Source of the DNA: Streptomyces sp. NBC_01754
GTDB lineage: Bacteria; Actinomycetota; Actinomycetes; Streptomycetales; Streptomycetaceae
Reading direction: 5' to 3'
DNA length: 64,000 nt
Assembly: GCF_035918015.1 (NCBI RefSeq)
Contig: NZ_CP109132.1
Location: forward strand, 2,914,001 to 2,978,000
The position numbers and the translations under genes are program-made. Shown here in pieces: positions 19,326 through 27,994 of the stretch (position 1 is the first letter of the stretch; each line of letters opens with the position of its first letter). A model generated the notes under the pieces. It worked only from the letters and a program-made list of their open reading frames with translations, ran no database searches and was not told where the DNA came from.

Positions 19326-22300
19326 GTGAGTGACGACGTGGCGTATCTCCGTTTCCCGCACCTCCACCAGGACTTGCTCTGCTTCGTGGCCGAGGACGAC
19401 CTCTGGGTCGCCCCCCTCGCCCCCGCGGGGCGGCGGCCCGGCCGGGCGTGGCGGGTGACCGTCGACCGCACCCGGGTCGGCCACCCGCGCTTCTCGCCCG
19501 ACGGAAGCCGCATCGCCTACACCACCTGGCGCACGCTCGATCCGGAGATCCACCTGGCCCCCGTCGGCGGGGGGCCCGCCCGCCGACTCACGTACTGGGG
19601 CTCGACCGACGCCCGGGTCTGCGGCTGGAGCCCCGACCCCGGCGACGGCTCACAGATCCTCGCCGTGTCCTCGCACAGCCAGCCGTTCTCGTACTTCTCG
19701 TGGGCCTACAGCGTCCCCACCGACGGCGGCCCCGGCGGCAAGCTCCCCTGGGGCCCGGTCTCCGACATCGCGGTCGCCGACATCGACGGCGAGCGCCGCA
19801 CCCTGCTGCTCACCGGGAAGCCGCCGCACGAGCCCGCGTCCTGGAAGCGCTACCGGGGCGGGGCGACGGGACGGCTGTGGCTGCACGGCGAGCGGCTGCT
19901 GCCGGACATCGGCGGGCACCTCGACTCCCCGATGTTCGTCGGGCGCCGCATCGCCTTCCTCTCCGACCACGAGGGCGTCGGCAACCTCTACTCGTGCCGG
20001 CCGGACGGCGGCGACCTGCGCCGCCACACCGACCACGACGCCTTCTACGCCCGGCACGCCTCCAGCGACGGCACCCGGGTCGTCTACCAGTGCGCGGGCG
20101 ACCTCTGGCTCGTCGAGGACCTGGAGGCCCCGGACGCCCGCCCCCGGAAGCTGGAGGTGCGCCTCGGTGGCCCCAGGGCAGGGCGGCGCACCTACCAGGT
20201 GCCGGCCTCCAGCCACGTCGACGGCCTGGCCGTGGACGAGACGGGCCGGGCCAGCGCCGTCGGCGTACGCGGCAGCCTGTACTGGCTCACGCACCGGGAC
20301 GGGCCCGCCCGCACCATCGCCGACGAACCCGGGGTCCGGGTCCGGCTGCCGGAGATGCTGGGCAGCAGCGGCCAGGTCGCCTACGTCACCGACGCGGACG
20401 GCGCGGACGCCGTCGAGATCGCCTACCTGCCGCGGGCCAGCGGCGACCGCCGGCCGCGCCGGCTGGCCTCCGGACAGCTGGGCCGGGTCCACGAGATGGT
20501 CGCGGACCCGGAGGGGAACCGCCTCGCCCTCGCCTCGAACGACGGCCGCCTGCTGCTGCTGGACACCGCCGGGGACGAGACCGAACGCGAGGTGGCCGCC
20601 CTGGACGGGGCCGCCGTCCTGGACGGGGCCGAGGCGAGGGCCGCCCTCCTGGACGCGATCGGGCAGGAGGGCGCCGTCCCACCGCCCTCACCCGCCGCCG
20701 CGGCCGAGGTCACCGAGCTCATCCGCTCCGTCAACGGTCCGGTCCGCGACCTGGCGTTCTCCCCGGACGGCGCGTGGCTGGCCTGGTCGCACCCGGGCGT
20801 CGGCCGGTCGCTGCGGAAGATCAAGCTGGCCCGGATCAGCGGACCCGACGCCCCGGTGATCGTCGACGTCACCAACGGCCGCTTCGAGGACGAGAACCCG
20901 GTCTTCACCGGCGACGGCCGCTACCTCGCCTTCCTGTCCTGGCGCGGCTTCGACCCGGTGTACGACGTCCACACCGGCGACCTCTCCTTCCCGCTGGGCT
21001 GCCGCCCCTATCTCGTCCCCCTCTCCTCGGCGACCCCCTCCCCCTTCGCCCTGCTCCCCGACGGCCGGCCCGCGGCCGGCGGGCTGGACCCGGTGGACAT
21101 CCCCGAAGGCACCGTCGAAGGGTCCACGGTCACCGTGGAGTTCGAGGGACTGGAGAGCAGGGTGACCCCCTTCCCCGTCTCCGCGTCGAAGTACTCGGCG
21201 CTCCAGCCGGTCAACGGGGGCGGGCTCGTCTGGCTGCGCTGGCCCATCTCCGGGGCGCTGGGCGAGACGTTCGCCAATCCCGCGGACATGTCGGGCCGCC
21301 CCACCCTGGAGCACTTCAGCATCGCCCGGGCCCGTCGCACCGAACTGGTCGCCCACCTCGACTCGTTCGCGGTCAGCGGGGACGGCAGCCGGCTGGTCGT
21401 CATGGACGACGGGGAGATGCGCGCCGTCCCGTCCGGCGAGCCCGGCGACAGCGACTCCACCGTCTACCTCGATCTGCGCCGCATCCTGCACGACGTCGAC
21501 CCGGCCGCGGAATGGCGGCAGGCGTACGACGAGGCGGGCCGCATCACCCGGGCCTACTTCTGGGAGCCGGACATGTGCGGCATCGACTGGGACGGCGTCC
21601 TGGACCAGTACCGGCCGCTGGTCGAACGCGTCTCCTCCCCCGACGAGTTCGCGGACCTGCTGCGCGAACTCCTGGGCGAACTGGGCACCTCCCACGCCTA
21701 CGTCTCCCCCGCCCGCCGCAACGAGGGCCCACCGCACTACCAGCGGGCGATCGGCCTGCTCGGCGCCAACCTGGCGTGCCGGGACGGCGACTGGACGATC
21801 CTGCGGATCCTGCCCGGCGACTCCTCGGACTCCAAGGCACGGTCCCCGCTCGCCGGTGCGGGGATCCGCGAGGGATCGGTCCTCACCCACGTCGACGGCC
21901 GTCCGGTGGATCCGGTGACGGGGCCGTATCCCCTGCTCACGGCGGCGGGCGGGACTACGGTCGAGCTGACCTTCCGCCCGGGCGGCGGCGAGGGCGGCGG
22001 CCGGCCCCGCCGCGTCGCGGTCGTCCCGCTGATCGACGAACGTCCGCTGCGCTACCAGGACTGGGTCGCCAAACGCCGTGAGGTCGTACGCGAACTGAGC
22101 GGCGGCAGGTGCGGCTACCTGCACATCCCGGACATGGGCGGCTCGGGCTGGGCGCAGTTCAACCGCGACCTGCGCCTGGAGGTGTCACGCCCGGCCCTGA
22201 TCGTGGACGTACGCGGCAACGCGGGCGGGCACATCAGCGAGCTGGTCGTCGAGAAGCTCACCCGCACGATCCTGGGCTGGGACCTCACCCGCAACGCCCA

Positions 22301-22730
22301 ACCGGTCTCGTACGCGTCCAACGCCCCCCGGGGCCCGGTGGTGGCCCTCGCCGACGAGGCGACCTCCTCCGACGGCGACATGATCACGGCGGCCTTCCGG
22401 CTCCTGAAGCTGGGCCCGGTCGTGGGGCAGCGCACCTGGGGCGGGGTGGTCGGCATGACCGGACGCCACCGGCTCGGCGACGGCACGGTGATCACGGTGC
22501 CGATGAACGCAGCCTGGTTCGACACGTACGGCTGGTCCGTCGAGAACCACGGCGTCGAACCGGACCTGGAGGCCCTGCGCACCCCCCTGGACTGGGCGGA
22601 GGGCCGGCACGCCGTCCTGGACGACGCGGTCGGGGTGGCCCTGGACCTCCTGGCGTCCCATCCGGCCTCCACACCGCCGACGTACGCCACGGCCCCGGAC
22701 CTGCGCCGCCCGCCGCTGCCACCCCGATGA
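19326..22730 (+). CDS. Tricorn protease (S41 family)
   Basis: 1134 residues from GTG 19326. The N-terminal six-bladed and seven-bladed beta-propellers (repeats such as GHPRFSPDGSRIAYTTW) span about 1-680. A helical domain with the catalytic His in LGTSHAYVSP (H790) follows, then a PDZ domain (GAGIREGSVLTHVDGRPVDP, about 830-900). The S41 serine-protease core has its nucleophile in EATSSDGDMI (Ser near 1015). Tricorn cuts oligopeptides released by the proteasome, which Streptomyces possesses. No signal peptide is present, so it is cytoplasmic. Confidence 0.93.
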   Translation: MSDDVAYLRFPHLHQDLLCFVAEDDLWVAPLAPAGRRPGRAWRVTVDRTRVGHPRFSPDGSRIAYTTWRTLDPEIHLAPVGGGPARRLTYWGSTDARVCGWSPDPGDGSQILAVSSHSQPFSYFSWAYSVPTDGGPGGKLPWGPVSDIAVADIDGERRTLLLTGKPPHEPASWKRYRGGATGRLWLHGERLLPDIGGHLDSPMFVGRRIAFLSDHEGVGNLYSCRPDGGDLRRHTDHDAFYARHASSDGTRVVYQCAGDLWLVEDLEAPDARPRKLEVRLGGPRAGRRTYQVPASSHVDGLAVDETGRASAVGVRGSLYWLTHRDGPARTIADEPGVRVRLPEMLGSSGQVAYVTDADGADAVEIAYLPRASGDRRPRRLASGQLGRVHEMVADPEGNRLALASNDGRLLLLDTAGDETEREVAALDGAAVLDGAEARAALLDAIGQEGAVPPPSPAAAAEVTELIRSVNGPVRDLAFSPDGAWLAWSHPGVGRSLRKIKLARISGPDAPVIVDVTNGRFEDENPVFTGDGRYLAFLSWRGFDPVYDVHTGDLSFPLGCRPYLVPLSSATPSPFALLPDGRPAAGGLDPVDIPEGTVEGSTVTVEFEGLESRVTPFPVSASKYSALQPVNGGGLVWLRWPISGALGETFANPADMSGRPTLEHFSIARARRTELVAHLDSFAVSGDGSRLVVMDDGEMRAVPSGEPGDSDSTVYLDLRRILHDVDPAAEWRQAYDEAGRITRAYFWEPDMCGIDWDGVLDQYRPLVERVSSPDEFADLLRELLGELGTSHAYVSPARRNEGPPHYQRAIGLLGANLACRDGDWTILRILPGDSSDSKARSPLAGAGIREGSVLTHVDGRPVDPVTGPYPLLTAAGGTTVELTFRPGGGEGGGRPRRVAVVPLIDERPLRYQDWVAKRREVVRELSGGRCGYLHIPDMGGSGWAQFNRDLRLEVSRPALIVDVRGNAGGHISELVVEKLTRTILGWDLTRNAQPVSYASNAPRGPVVALADEATSSDGDMITAAFRLLKLGPVVGQRTWGGVVGMTGRHRLGDGTVITVPMNAAWFDTYGWSVENHGVEPDLEALRTPLDWAEGRHAVLDDAVGVALDLLASHPASTPPTYATAPDLRRPPLPPR

Positions 22731-22792
22731 CGGTCACGGGGCCGGGCGACGCCCCGCCACGTCCGCACACCCGGACGCGCAACGCGTTCCGA

Positions 22793-23677
22793 TCAGTCGC
22801 GCTCCGCTCGCGCGTGCTGGTCGGCCGCGCCGCCGGCCCCCACCAGCCCCTTGGAGACGGTGTCCAGCCGCGAGCCGAACCGCTGCATCTCGCGCTGCCC
22901 GACGGTCCCTACGACCATCGGCAGATACCCCCGTACCGACTGCATCCCGCGCAGCCACCACTGCCCGTACACATGGGCCGAGCGCCGCTCGACGCCGGCC
23001 ACGATCCGGTCCACGGCCGGGCCCAGGGGGTAGGTGCGGTTGGCCGGCCAGGGCAGCCGCTGCCTCAACTCCCGCATGACGTCGTCCGCGTCGGCTCCGC
23101 GCACCATGTCCGTGTCGGTCCAGGACAGATAGCCGACCCCGACCTTCACACCCCGGTAACCGACCTCCGCCCGCAGGCTGTGCGCGAAGGCCTCCACCCC
23201 CGACTTGGAGGCGCAGTACGCGCTCATCATCGGTGCCGGGGTGATCGCGGCCAGCGAAGCTATCTGGAGGAAGTAGCCGCGGCTCTCCATGACGATCGGC
23301 AGGAACGCCCGCGCCGTGACCGCGCCACCGATCAGGTTCACCTCGATGACCCGCCGCCAGGCGACGGGGTCGGAGTCCACGAGCGGCCCGCCCGAGGCCA
23401 CACCGGCGTTGGCGACCACGACGTCGATCTTCCCGAAACGCGCCTTGACCTCACGGGCGACCCGGGCCATCGCCTCGTGGTCGGTGACGTCCGCGAACCA
23501 GTGGTCGCTGTCCGAGTGCAGCCGCTCGGACACCTTCTTCAGCTCGTCCGGCTCCAGCCCGACCAGTGCCAGCTTCGCGCCGCGCGCCGACAGCTTGCGG
23601 GCGAGCAGTTCGCCCACACCGCGTGCCGCGCCCGTGACGACGACGACCTGTCCCTCGAGACCCCGCCTGCCGCTCAT
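22793..23677 (-). CDS. Short-chain dehydrogenase of the BVMO operon
   Basis: 294 residues. The cofactor loop is TGAARGVG (about residues 15-22), with NAGVA, the active-site Ser in QIASLAA and YCASK as YxxxK. A C-terminal extension of about 70 residues carries a hydrophobic stretch. Its start overlaps the hydrolase stop (ATGA). In the mycobacterial mymA operon a BVMO, an alpha/beta hydrolase and an SDR occur together in the same way. Here it may oxidise an alcohol to the ketone used by the monooxygenase; the substrate is unknown. Confidence 0.9.
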   Translation of the reverse strand: MSGRRGLEGQVVVVTGAARGVGELLARKLSARGAKLALVGLEPDELKKVSERLHSDSDHWFADVTDHEAMARVAREVKARFGKIDVVVANAGVASGGPLVDSDPVAWRRVIEVNLIGGAVTARAFLPIVMESRGYFLQIASLAAITPAPMMSAYCASKSGVEAFAHSLRAEVGYRGVKVGVGYLSWTDTDMVRGADADDVMRELRQRLPWPANRTYPLGPAVDRIVAGVERRSAHVYGQWWLRGMQSVRGYLPMVVGTVGQREMQRFGSRLDTVSKGLVGAGGAADQHARAERD

Positions 23678-24615
23678 GCGACCTCCTCCTTACTCACGGC
23701 CTCGGCCGCACCGTCCCCGGTCACGTACAGGTCCACCAGCTCGCGAAGCTTCGCGGTGACCGCTTCCGGCGCCTCCACCGGCGTCATATGGCCCATCCCC
23801 GTCAGCTCGGTGAGCCCGAGACTGTCCGGCAGCGCCGCTTCTATGGCCCGCGCGTGCACGGGCGGCGTCAACCGGTCCTCCGTACCCGCGACGACGGCGG
23901 TCGGCAGCCGCAGCAGCCGTACGTCCGCCTCGACGTCGAGTTCCGCGAGCACACGGCCCCATGCCACTCTCGCCCCGCGAGGGCACGCGTGCACGATCCT
24001 GGCGCAGGCGTCGACCCTGTCCGGTGCCGAGCCCCGCCCCATCGTGGCGTACTTGAGCACCGACCGGGAAACCGCGTTCACCGGTCCGAGTGGTGCCCGT
24101 GCGCCCAGGATCGCCGCGGTCATCCGGGTGCGCAGCGCGCCGGCCCGTATCGGCAGCACCCTCGCCTCGGCGGTCAGCCGTGAACCGCCGGTGCTGCACA
24201 GCAGGACGGCCGCGCCGTGGTCGCGTACGGCGTCCCGGCCGGCCGCCGCCATGAGGGTCATCCCGCCCATGGAGTGCCCGGCGAGCACCGCCTTCCGCCC
24301 GGGGTCGAGGGTGGCCCGCAGCACGGCCTCCAGGTCGTCGGCGAGGGCCCGCGTGCTGTAGCCGCCCGGCCCGGCGTCCGGCGAACGTCCGTGGCCGCGC
24401 TGGTCGTAGGCGATGACGCGGTGGTCGGCCGCCAGGTCGCGTATCTGGGCGGCCCAGAAGTGGGTGTTGCAGGTCCAGCCGTGTGCCAGGACCACCGCGG
24501 GGGCGTCGTCGGGTCCGTGCAGCTCGACGTGGACGCGCGCGCCGTCGGCGGAGGTGACGGTCAGTTCCCGTACGGGCACGGGCGGGGCGTCCGCCCGGCG
24601 CAGCAGCCGGCTCAT
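23674..24615 (-). CDS. Alpha/beta hydrolase
   Basis: 313 residues from an ATG overlapping the BVMO stop. The oxyanion-hole motif is AHGWTC, the nucleophile elbow GHSMGG (Ser about residue 108), the acid is in AGTEDRLTPP and the catalytic His in TGMGHMTP. The fold suggests an esterase or lactonase. Placed between a Baeyer-Villiger monooxygenase and an SDR, it probably cleaves the ester or lactone made by the monooxygenase. Confidence 0.92.
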   Translation of the reverse strand: MSRLLRRADAPPVPVRELTVTSADGARVHVELHGPDDAPAVVLAHGWTCNTHFWAAQIRDLAADHRVIAYDQRGHGRSPDAGPGGYSTRALADDLEAVLRATLDPGRKAVLAGHSMGGMTLMAAAGRDAVRDHGAAVLLCSTGGSRLTAEARVLPIRAGALRTRMTAAILGARAPLGPVNAVSRSVLKYATMGRGSAPDRVDACARIVHACPRGARVAWGRVLAELDVEADVRLLRLPTAVVAGTEDRLTPPVHARAIEAALPDSLGLTELTGMGHMTPVEAPEAVTAKLRELVDLYVTGDGAAEAVSKEEVA

Positions 24616-26135
24616 CGGACGGCCTCCTCGGCCGGGGCGGCCCTGCGCCGGCCGTCCGGGACGGGGGGCCGGATGACCTCGTACTCCGCGAGGTCGACCG
24701 TGCGGGTGGCCCGCCGGAACTCCGCGGTGCTGCCCGGCCAGACGGTCGTGTTGCGGCCGCTGGAATCCAGGTACCAGCTGGTGCAGCCCCCGGTGTTCCA
24801 CACGGTCCGCCGCATCCGGTCCTGGACCCGCCGGTTCCAGGCGCCGACGGCGGAGGCCCGGGCTCCCAGGGCGGCACGGCCGCCGAGGGCGTCCAGCTGG
24901 CGCAGGTAGTCGGCCATGTAGTTCAGCTGCGACTCGATCATGAGGATCATCGATGAGTTCCCGAGCCCGGTGTTGGGGCCGATGACCGTCATCCAGTTGG
25001 GGAAGCCCGCGGCACTCGCGCCCCGCAGCGCCTCCATGCCGTCCTTCCAGGACTCGGCGAGCGTGATGCCCCCGGCGCCGACGACCCGGTCCGCGATCGG
25101 CATGTCCGTCACGTGGAAGCCGGTGCCGAGGACGATGACGTCCGCCTCGGTCTCCGTACCGTCCGAGGCGACGAGGGTGGAGCCGCGCACCTCGGACAGA
25201 CCGGAGGCGACCACGTCCACATTGGGCTCGGCGAGTGCCGGGTAGTAGGCGTTGGAGAGCAGGATGCGCTTGCAGCCGATGCGGTACGAGGGGGTCAGCT
25301 TGGCCCGTAGCCCCGGGTCACTGATCGCCCGCGCCATGTTGGCCTTGGCTATCCGCTCCACGAGGCCGAGCTGGTCGGGGTGCTTGGTGAAGGCGCCCAC
25401 CTGCAACTCCCGGATGCCCCACAGCAGTCCGCGGCGCGCGGTGCCGGTGAAGGGGAGTGTGCGGTGCAGCCACTTCTCGGCCCCGCTGATCGTGCGGTCC
25501 ATCCGCGGCATCACCCAGGGCGGGGTGCGCTGGAAAAGGGTGAGCCTGCGCGCCTGCGGCTGGATCTCCGGCACGATCTGGATGGCGGAGGCGCCGGTAC
25601 CGATCACGGCGACGCGCCGGCCCGCGAGGTCGTAGTCGTGGTCCCACCGCGCGGAGTGGAAGACCTTGCCGGGGAAGTCGGCCAGTCCCGGTATGTCGGG
25701 CAGCTTGGGGTCGGAGAGCGGCCCGGTCGCGGAGACGACGACGTCCGCGGTGAGCGTGGTGCCGTTCGCCACCTCGATCACCCAGTGCAGCGCGTCGCCG
25801 TCCCAGCGCATGAGGGTGACCTCGTGGTTCAGCCGGATGTGCGGGCGCAGCCCGAAGGTGTCGGCCACGCGCTCCAGGTAGGCACGGATGTGCTCCTGCC
25901 CGGAGAAGGTGCGCGGCCAGTCCGGGTTGGGCGCGAACGAGAACGAGTAGAGGTGGGACGGTACGTCGCAGGCGCAGCCCGGGTAGCTGTTGTCGCGCCA
26001 GGTACCGCCGACGGAAGCGGCTCGTTCCAGGACCAGGAAGTCGGTGATGCCTTCGCGGCGAAGCCGGACCGCGGCCCCGAGGCCCCCGAATCCGGATCCG
26101 ATCACCGCCACTCGTACGTGCTCGTGCTGGGCCAT
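24612..26135 (-). CDS. Flavin Baeyer-Villiger monooxygenase
   Basis: 507 residues from ATG 26135, preceded by GGAGG; the upstream ATG at 26177 lacks such a site. Two Rossmann motifs are visible: GSGFGG for FAD (about 15-20) and GTGASA for NADPH (about 180). Between them lies the BVMO fingerprint FPGKVFHSARWD (FxGxxxHxxxW). It inserts oxygen into ketones to give esters or lactones. It leads the leftward operon with the hydrolase and SDR and faces a MerR regulator. Confidence 0.94.
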   Translation of the reverse strand: MAQHEHVRVAVIGSGFGGLGAAVRLRREGITDFLVLERAASVGGTWRDNSYPGCACDVPSHLYSFSFAPNPDWPRTFSGQEHIRAYLERVADTFGLRPHIRLNHEVTLMRWDGDALHWVIEVANGTTLTADVVVSATGPLSDPKLPDIPGLADFPGKVFHSARWDHDYDLAGRRVAVIGTGASAIQIVPEIQPQARRLTLFQRTPPWVMPRMDRTISGAEKWLHRTLPFTGTARRGLLWGIRELQVGAFTKHPDQLGLVERIAKANMARAISDPGLRAKLTPSYRIGCKRILLSNAYYPALAEPNVDVVASGLSEVRGSTLVASDGTETEADVIVLGTGFHVTDMPIADRVVGAGGITLAESWKDGMEALRGASAAGFPNWMTVIGPNTGLGNSSMILMIESQLNYMADYLRQLDALGGRAALGARASAVGAWNRRVQDRMRRTVWNTGGCTSWYLDSSGRNTTVWPGSTAEFRRATRTVDLAEYEVIRPPVPDGRRRAAPAEEAVR

Positions 26136-26210
26136 GCTGCCGCCTCCCCGCGGTACGTCACACGACTCCGCCAGCAATCACTGGCATGGTTGGGAGCGTA
26201 GAACAGCTCC

Positions 26211-26255
26211 GTACCGATGGGTAGGGGGCGTACCAAGGAAAGTTACCGGCGGTAC
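26211..26255. promoter_or_regulatory. Repeated GTACC sites in the BVMO/MerR divergent promoter
   Basis: GTACC occurs at 26211-26215 and 26230-26234, and its complement GGTAC at 26251-26255, so one dyad spans 26230-26255 and a direct copy lies 19 bp away. The position between the divergent BVMO operon and the MerR gene suggests operator sites for that regulator. No clear -10/-35 pair could be assigned. Confidence 0.45.
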
Positions 26256-26271
26256 AACATAGGGTTCGGAC

Positions 26272-27042
26272 GTGGCCGAAAGACGCGAGCACCGCGAGTA
26301 CCGCATGGAGGAGCTGGCCGAGGAGGCCGGCATCACCGTGCGCACCCTGCGCTTCTACCGCGAACGGGGACTCATCCAGCCACCCCGCCGCGAGGGCCGC
26401 ATCGCCTGGTACGACGACCACCACCTGGCCCGGCTGCGCACGATCACCGGCCTGCTGGAACGCGGCCACACCCTCAACGGCATCGCCGATCTCGCCGCCA
26501 CCTTCGACAGCGGCCGCGATGTGGCCGAGGTGCTGGGCCTGGGCGAACCGTCCGAGGAGACCCCGGTACGCCTGACCCCGGAGCAGCTCGCGGACTACTT
26601 CGCGGACGAGGCCAGCGCGGAGAACCTGGCGGCCGCCATGGAGTTGGGCTACCTCGGCACGGACGGCGAAACGCTCGTACACATCAGCCGCCGCCTGCTG
26701 GACGCCTCCTCCGAACTGGTGCGGGCGGGGGTGCCGCTCGCCTCGGTCCTCTCGGCGGGCCGCCTGGTCCGCGAGCACGCCGACGCGCTGGCCGAGCTCT
26801 GCGTCCGCGTACTGCGCGCCCACACCATGGACGCCGGCCAGGCCCGACTGCGGGACCTGGCACACGCGGTGGTGGACGCGGAACTGTCCATGGCGCTGGA
26901 CCGACGCCTGCGCGAGGAGGAGAAGGGGGAGCAGGCCCGGGACCACACACCGGCGGGCGGCGGAACGCCCCGGAAGAACCCCCGCCGCACACGCGCCCGG
27001 GAACCACGACGGCCCGGCCCGCCCCTGCCCCCGGACGCGTAG
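26272..27042 (+). CDS. MerR-family regulator
   Basis: 256 residues from a GTG start. The N-terminal winged helix is typical of MerR: YRMEELAEEAGITVRTLRFY (about 10-29) and the wing RIAWYDDHHLARLRTI. The effector part is longer than in metal-sensing MerR proteins and lacks their cysteines. A basic, Pro/Arg-rich low-complexity tail covers about residues 225-256. Its divergent placement makes it the probable regulator of the BVMO operon, responding to an organic ligand rather than a metal. Confidence 0.88.
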   Translation: MAERREHREYRMEELAEEAGITVRTLRFYRERGLIQPPRREGRIAWYDDHHLARLRTITGLLERGHTLNGIADLAATFDSGRDVAEVLGLGEPSEETPVRLTPEQLADYFADEASAENLAAAMELGYLGTDGETLVHISRRLLDASSELVRAGVPLASVLSAGRLVREHADALAELCVRVLRAHTMDAGQARLRDLAHAVVDAELSMALDRRLREEEKGEQARDHTPAGGGTPRKNPRRTRAREPRRPGPPLPPDA

Positions 27043-27141
27043 CGCCCGCCCCCGCGGCAGCGGGGACACGGCAGCCCGAGTTCCGCGCTCTCGCCCGACG
27101 GCCCGTACACCGCCGACGACCTGGCTTTCGGCTGCCGCTCC

Positions 27142-27957
27142 CTACAGGTCGAAGACGGCGGTCACGGGCGCGTGATCACTCCACCGTTCGGCATGGCTCG
27201 CAGCCCGCTCCACGTACGCCTTCACCGCGCGCTCCGCCAGGCGGGGCGAACCGACGAGGAGGTCGATCCGCCAGCCCGTGTCGTTGTCGAAGGCCCGCCC
27301 GCGGTAGGACCACCACGAGTACGGCCCCTCCTGGTCCGGGTGCAGCGCGCGGACCACGTCCACGTACGCCACCTCCTCGAAGACCCGGGTGAGCCAGGCG
27401 CGCTCCTCGGGGAGGAAGCCGGAGTTCTTCTTGTTGCCCTTCCAGTTCTTGAGGTCGGCCTCCTGATGGGCGATGTTCCAGTCGCCGCACACGAGCACCT
27501 CGCGCCCGTCGGCGGCGGCCCTCGCCCTGAGCCCTTCCAGGTACGGCAGGAAGGCCGCCATGAAGCGCTCCTTCTCGTCCTGGCGCTCCGTACCGACCTC
27601 ACCGGAGGGGAGGTACAGGCTGGCGACGGTCACCCCCGGGAGATCCACCTCCACGTACCGGCCGGCGGTGTCGAACTCCTCACTGCCCGGTACGCCGAAC
27701 CCGCCGAACCCGATCTGCACGCGCTCCGGCGCGCGCCGCGTATAGAGGGAGACCCCCGCGCGCCCCTTGGCCGCGGCCGGGGCGTGCACGGTGTGCCAGC
27801 CCTCGGGGTCACGCACCTCTTCGGACAGCTGGTGCGGCTCGGCACGGACTTCCTGGAGGCAGACCACATCGGCCTCGGACTGCGCCAGCCACTCCACGAA
27901 ACCCTTTTTCACGGCGGCACGGAGCCCGTTAACATTTACGGAGGTGACTGTGTACAA
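27142..27957 (-). CDS. xth: Exodeoxyribonuclease III, with its 5' end at the prophage junction
   Basis: 271 residues of a Mg-dependent AP endonuclease/exonuclease: catalytic NVNGLRA, LQEVRAE, YLPSG, GDWNIAH and the final SDHAPV. It repairs abasic sites and 3'-blocked ends. The only suitable start is TTG 27957, giving M-Y-T-V; Streptomyces homologues as I recall them begin M-L-T-V. The TTG is preceded by AGGAG with six-base spacing, and this site lies on what appears to be prophage sequence. The codons GTA AAT GTT AAC just after the start are unusually AT-rich for the gene. The gene is intact but its upstream region has been replaced. Confidence 0.93.
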   Translation of the reverse strand: MYTVTSVNVNGLRAAVKKGFVEWLAQSEADVVCLQEVRAEPHQLSEEVRDPEGWHTVHAPAAAKGRAGVSLYTRRAPERVQIGFGGFGVPGSEEFDTAGRYVEVDLPGVTVASLYLPSGEVGTERQDEKERFMAAFLPYLEGLRARAAADGREVLVCGDWNIAHQEADLKNWKGNKKNSGFLPEERAWLTRVFEEVAYVDVVRALHPDQEGPYSWWSYRGRAFDNDTGWRIDLLVGSPRLAERAVKAYVERAASHAERWSDHAPVTAVFDL

Positions 27958-27994
27958 AACATGCTCCTGCTGCTCTGAGAGTCCCGCGTAGGGC
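27945..27994. other. Prophage attachment junction (approximate)
   Basis: Between the integrase stop (27995) and the first codons of exodeoxyribonuclease III there are only 37 bases, and the host gene loses its normal start here. The crossover must be close to 27945-27960. Large serine integrases need only a 2-bp core, so the exact point cannot be read without the other att site, which is outside the window. Confidence 0.6.
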
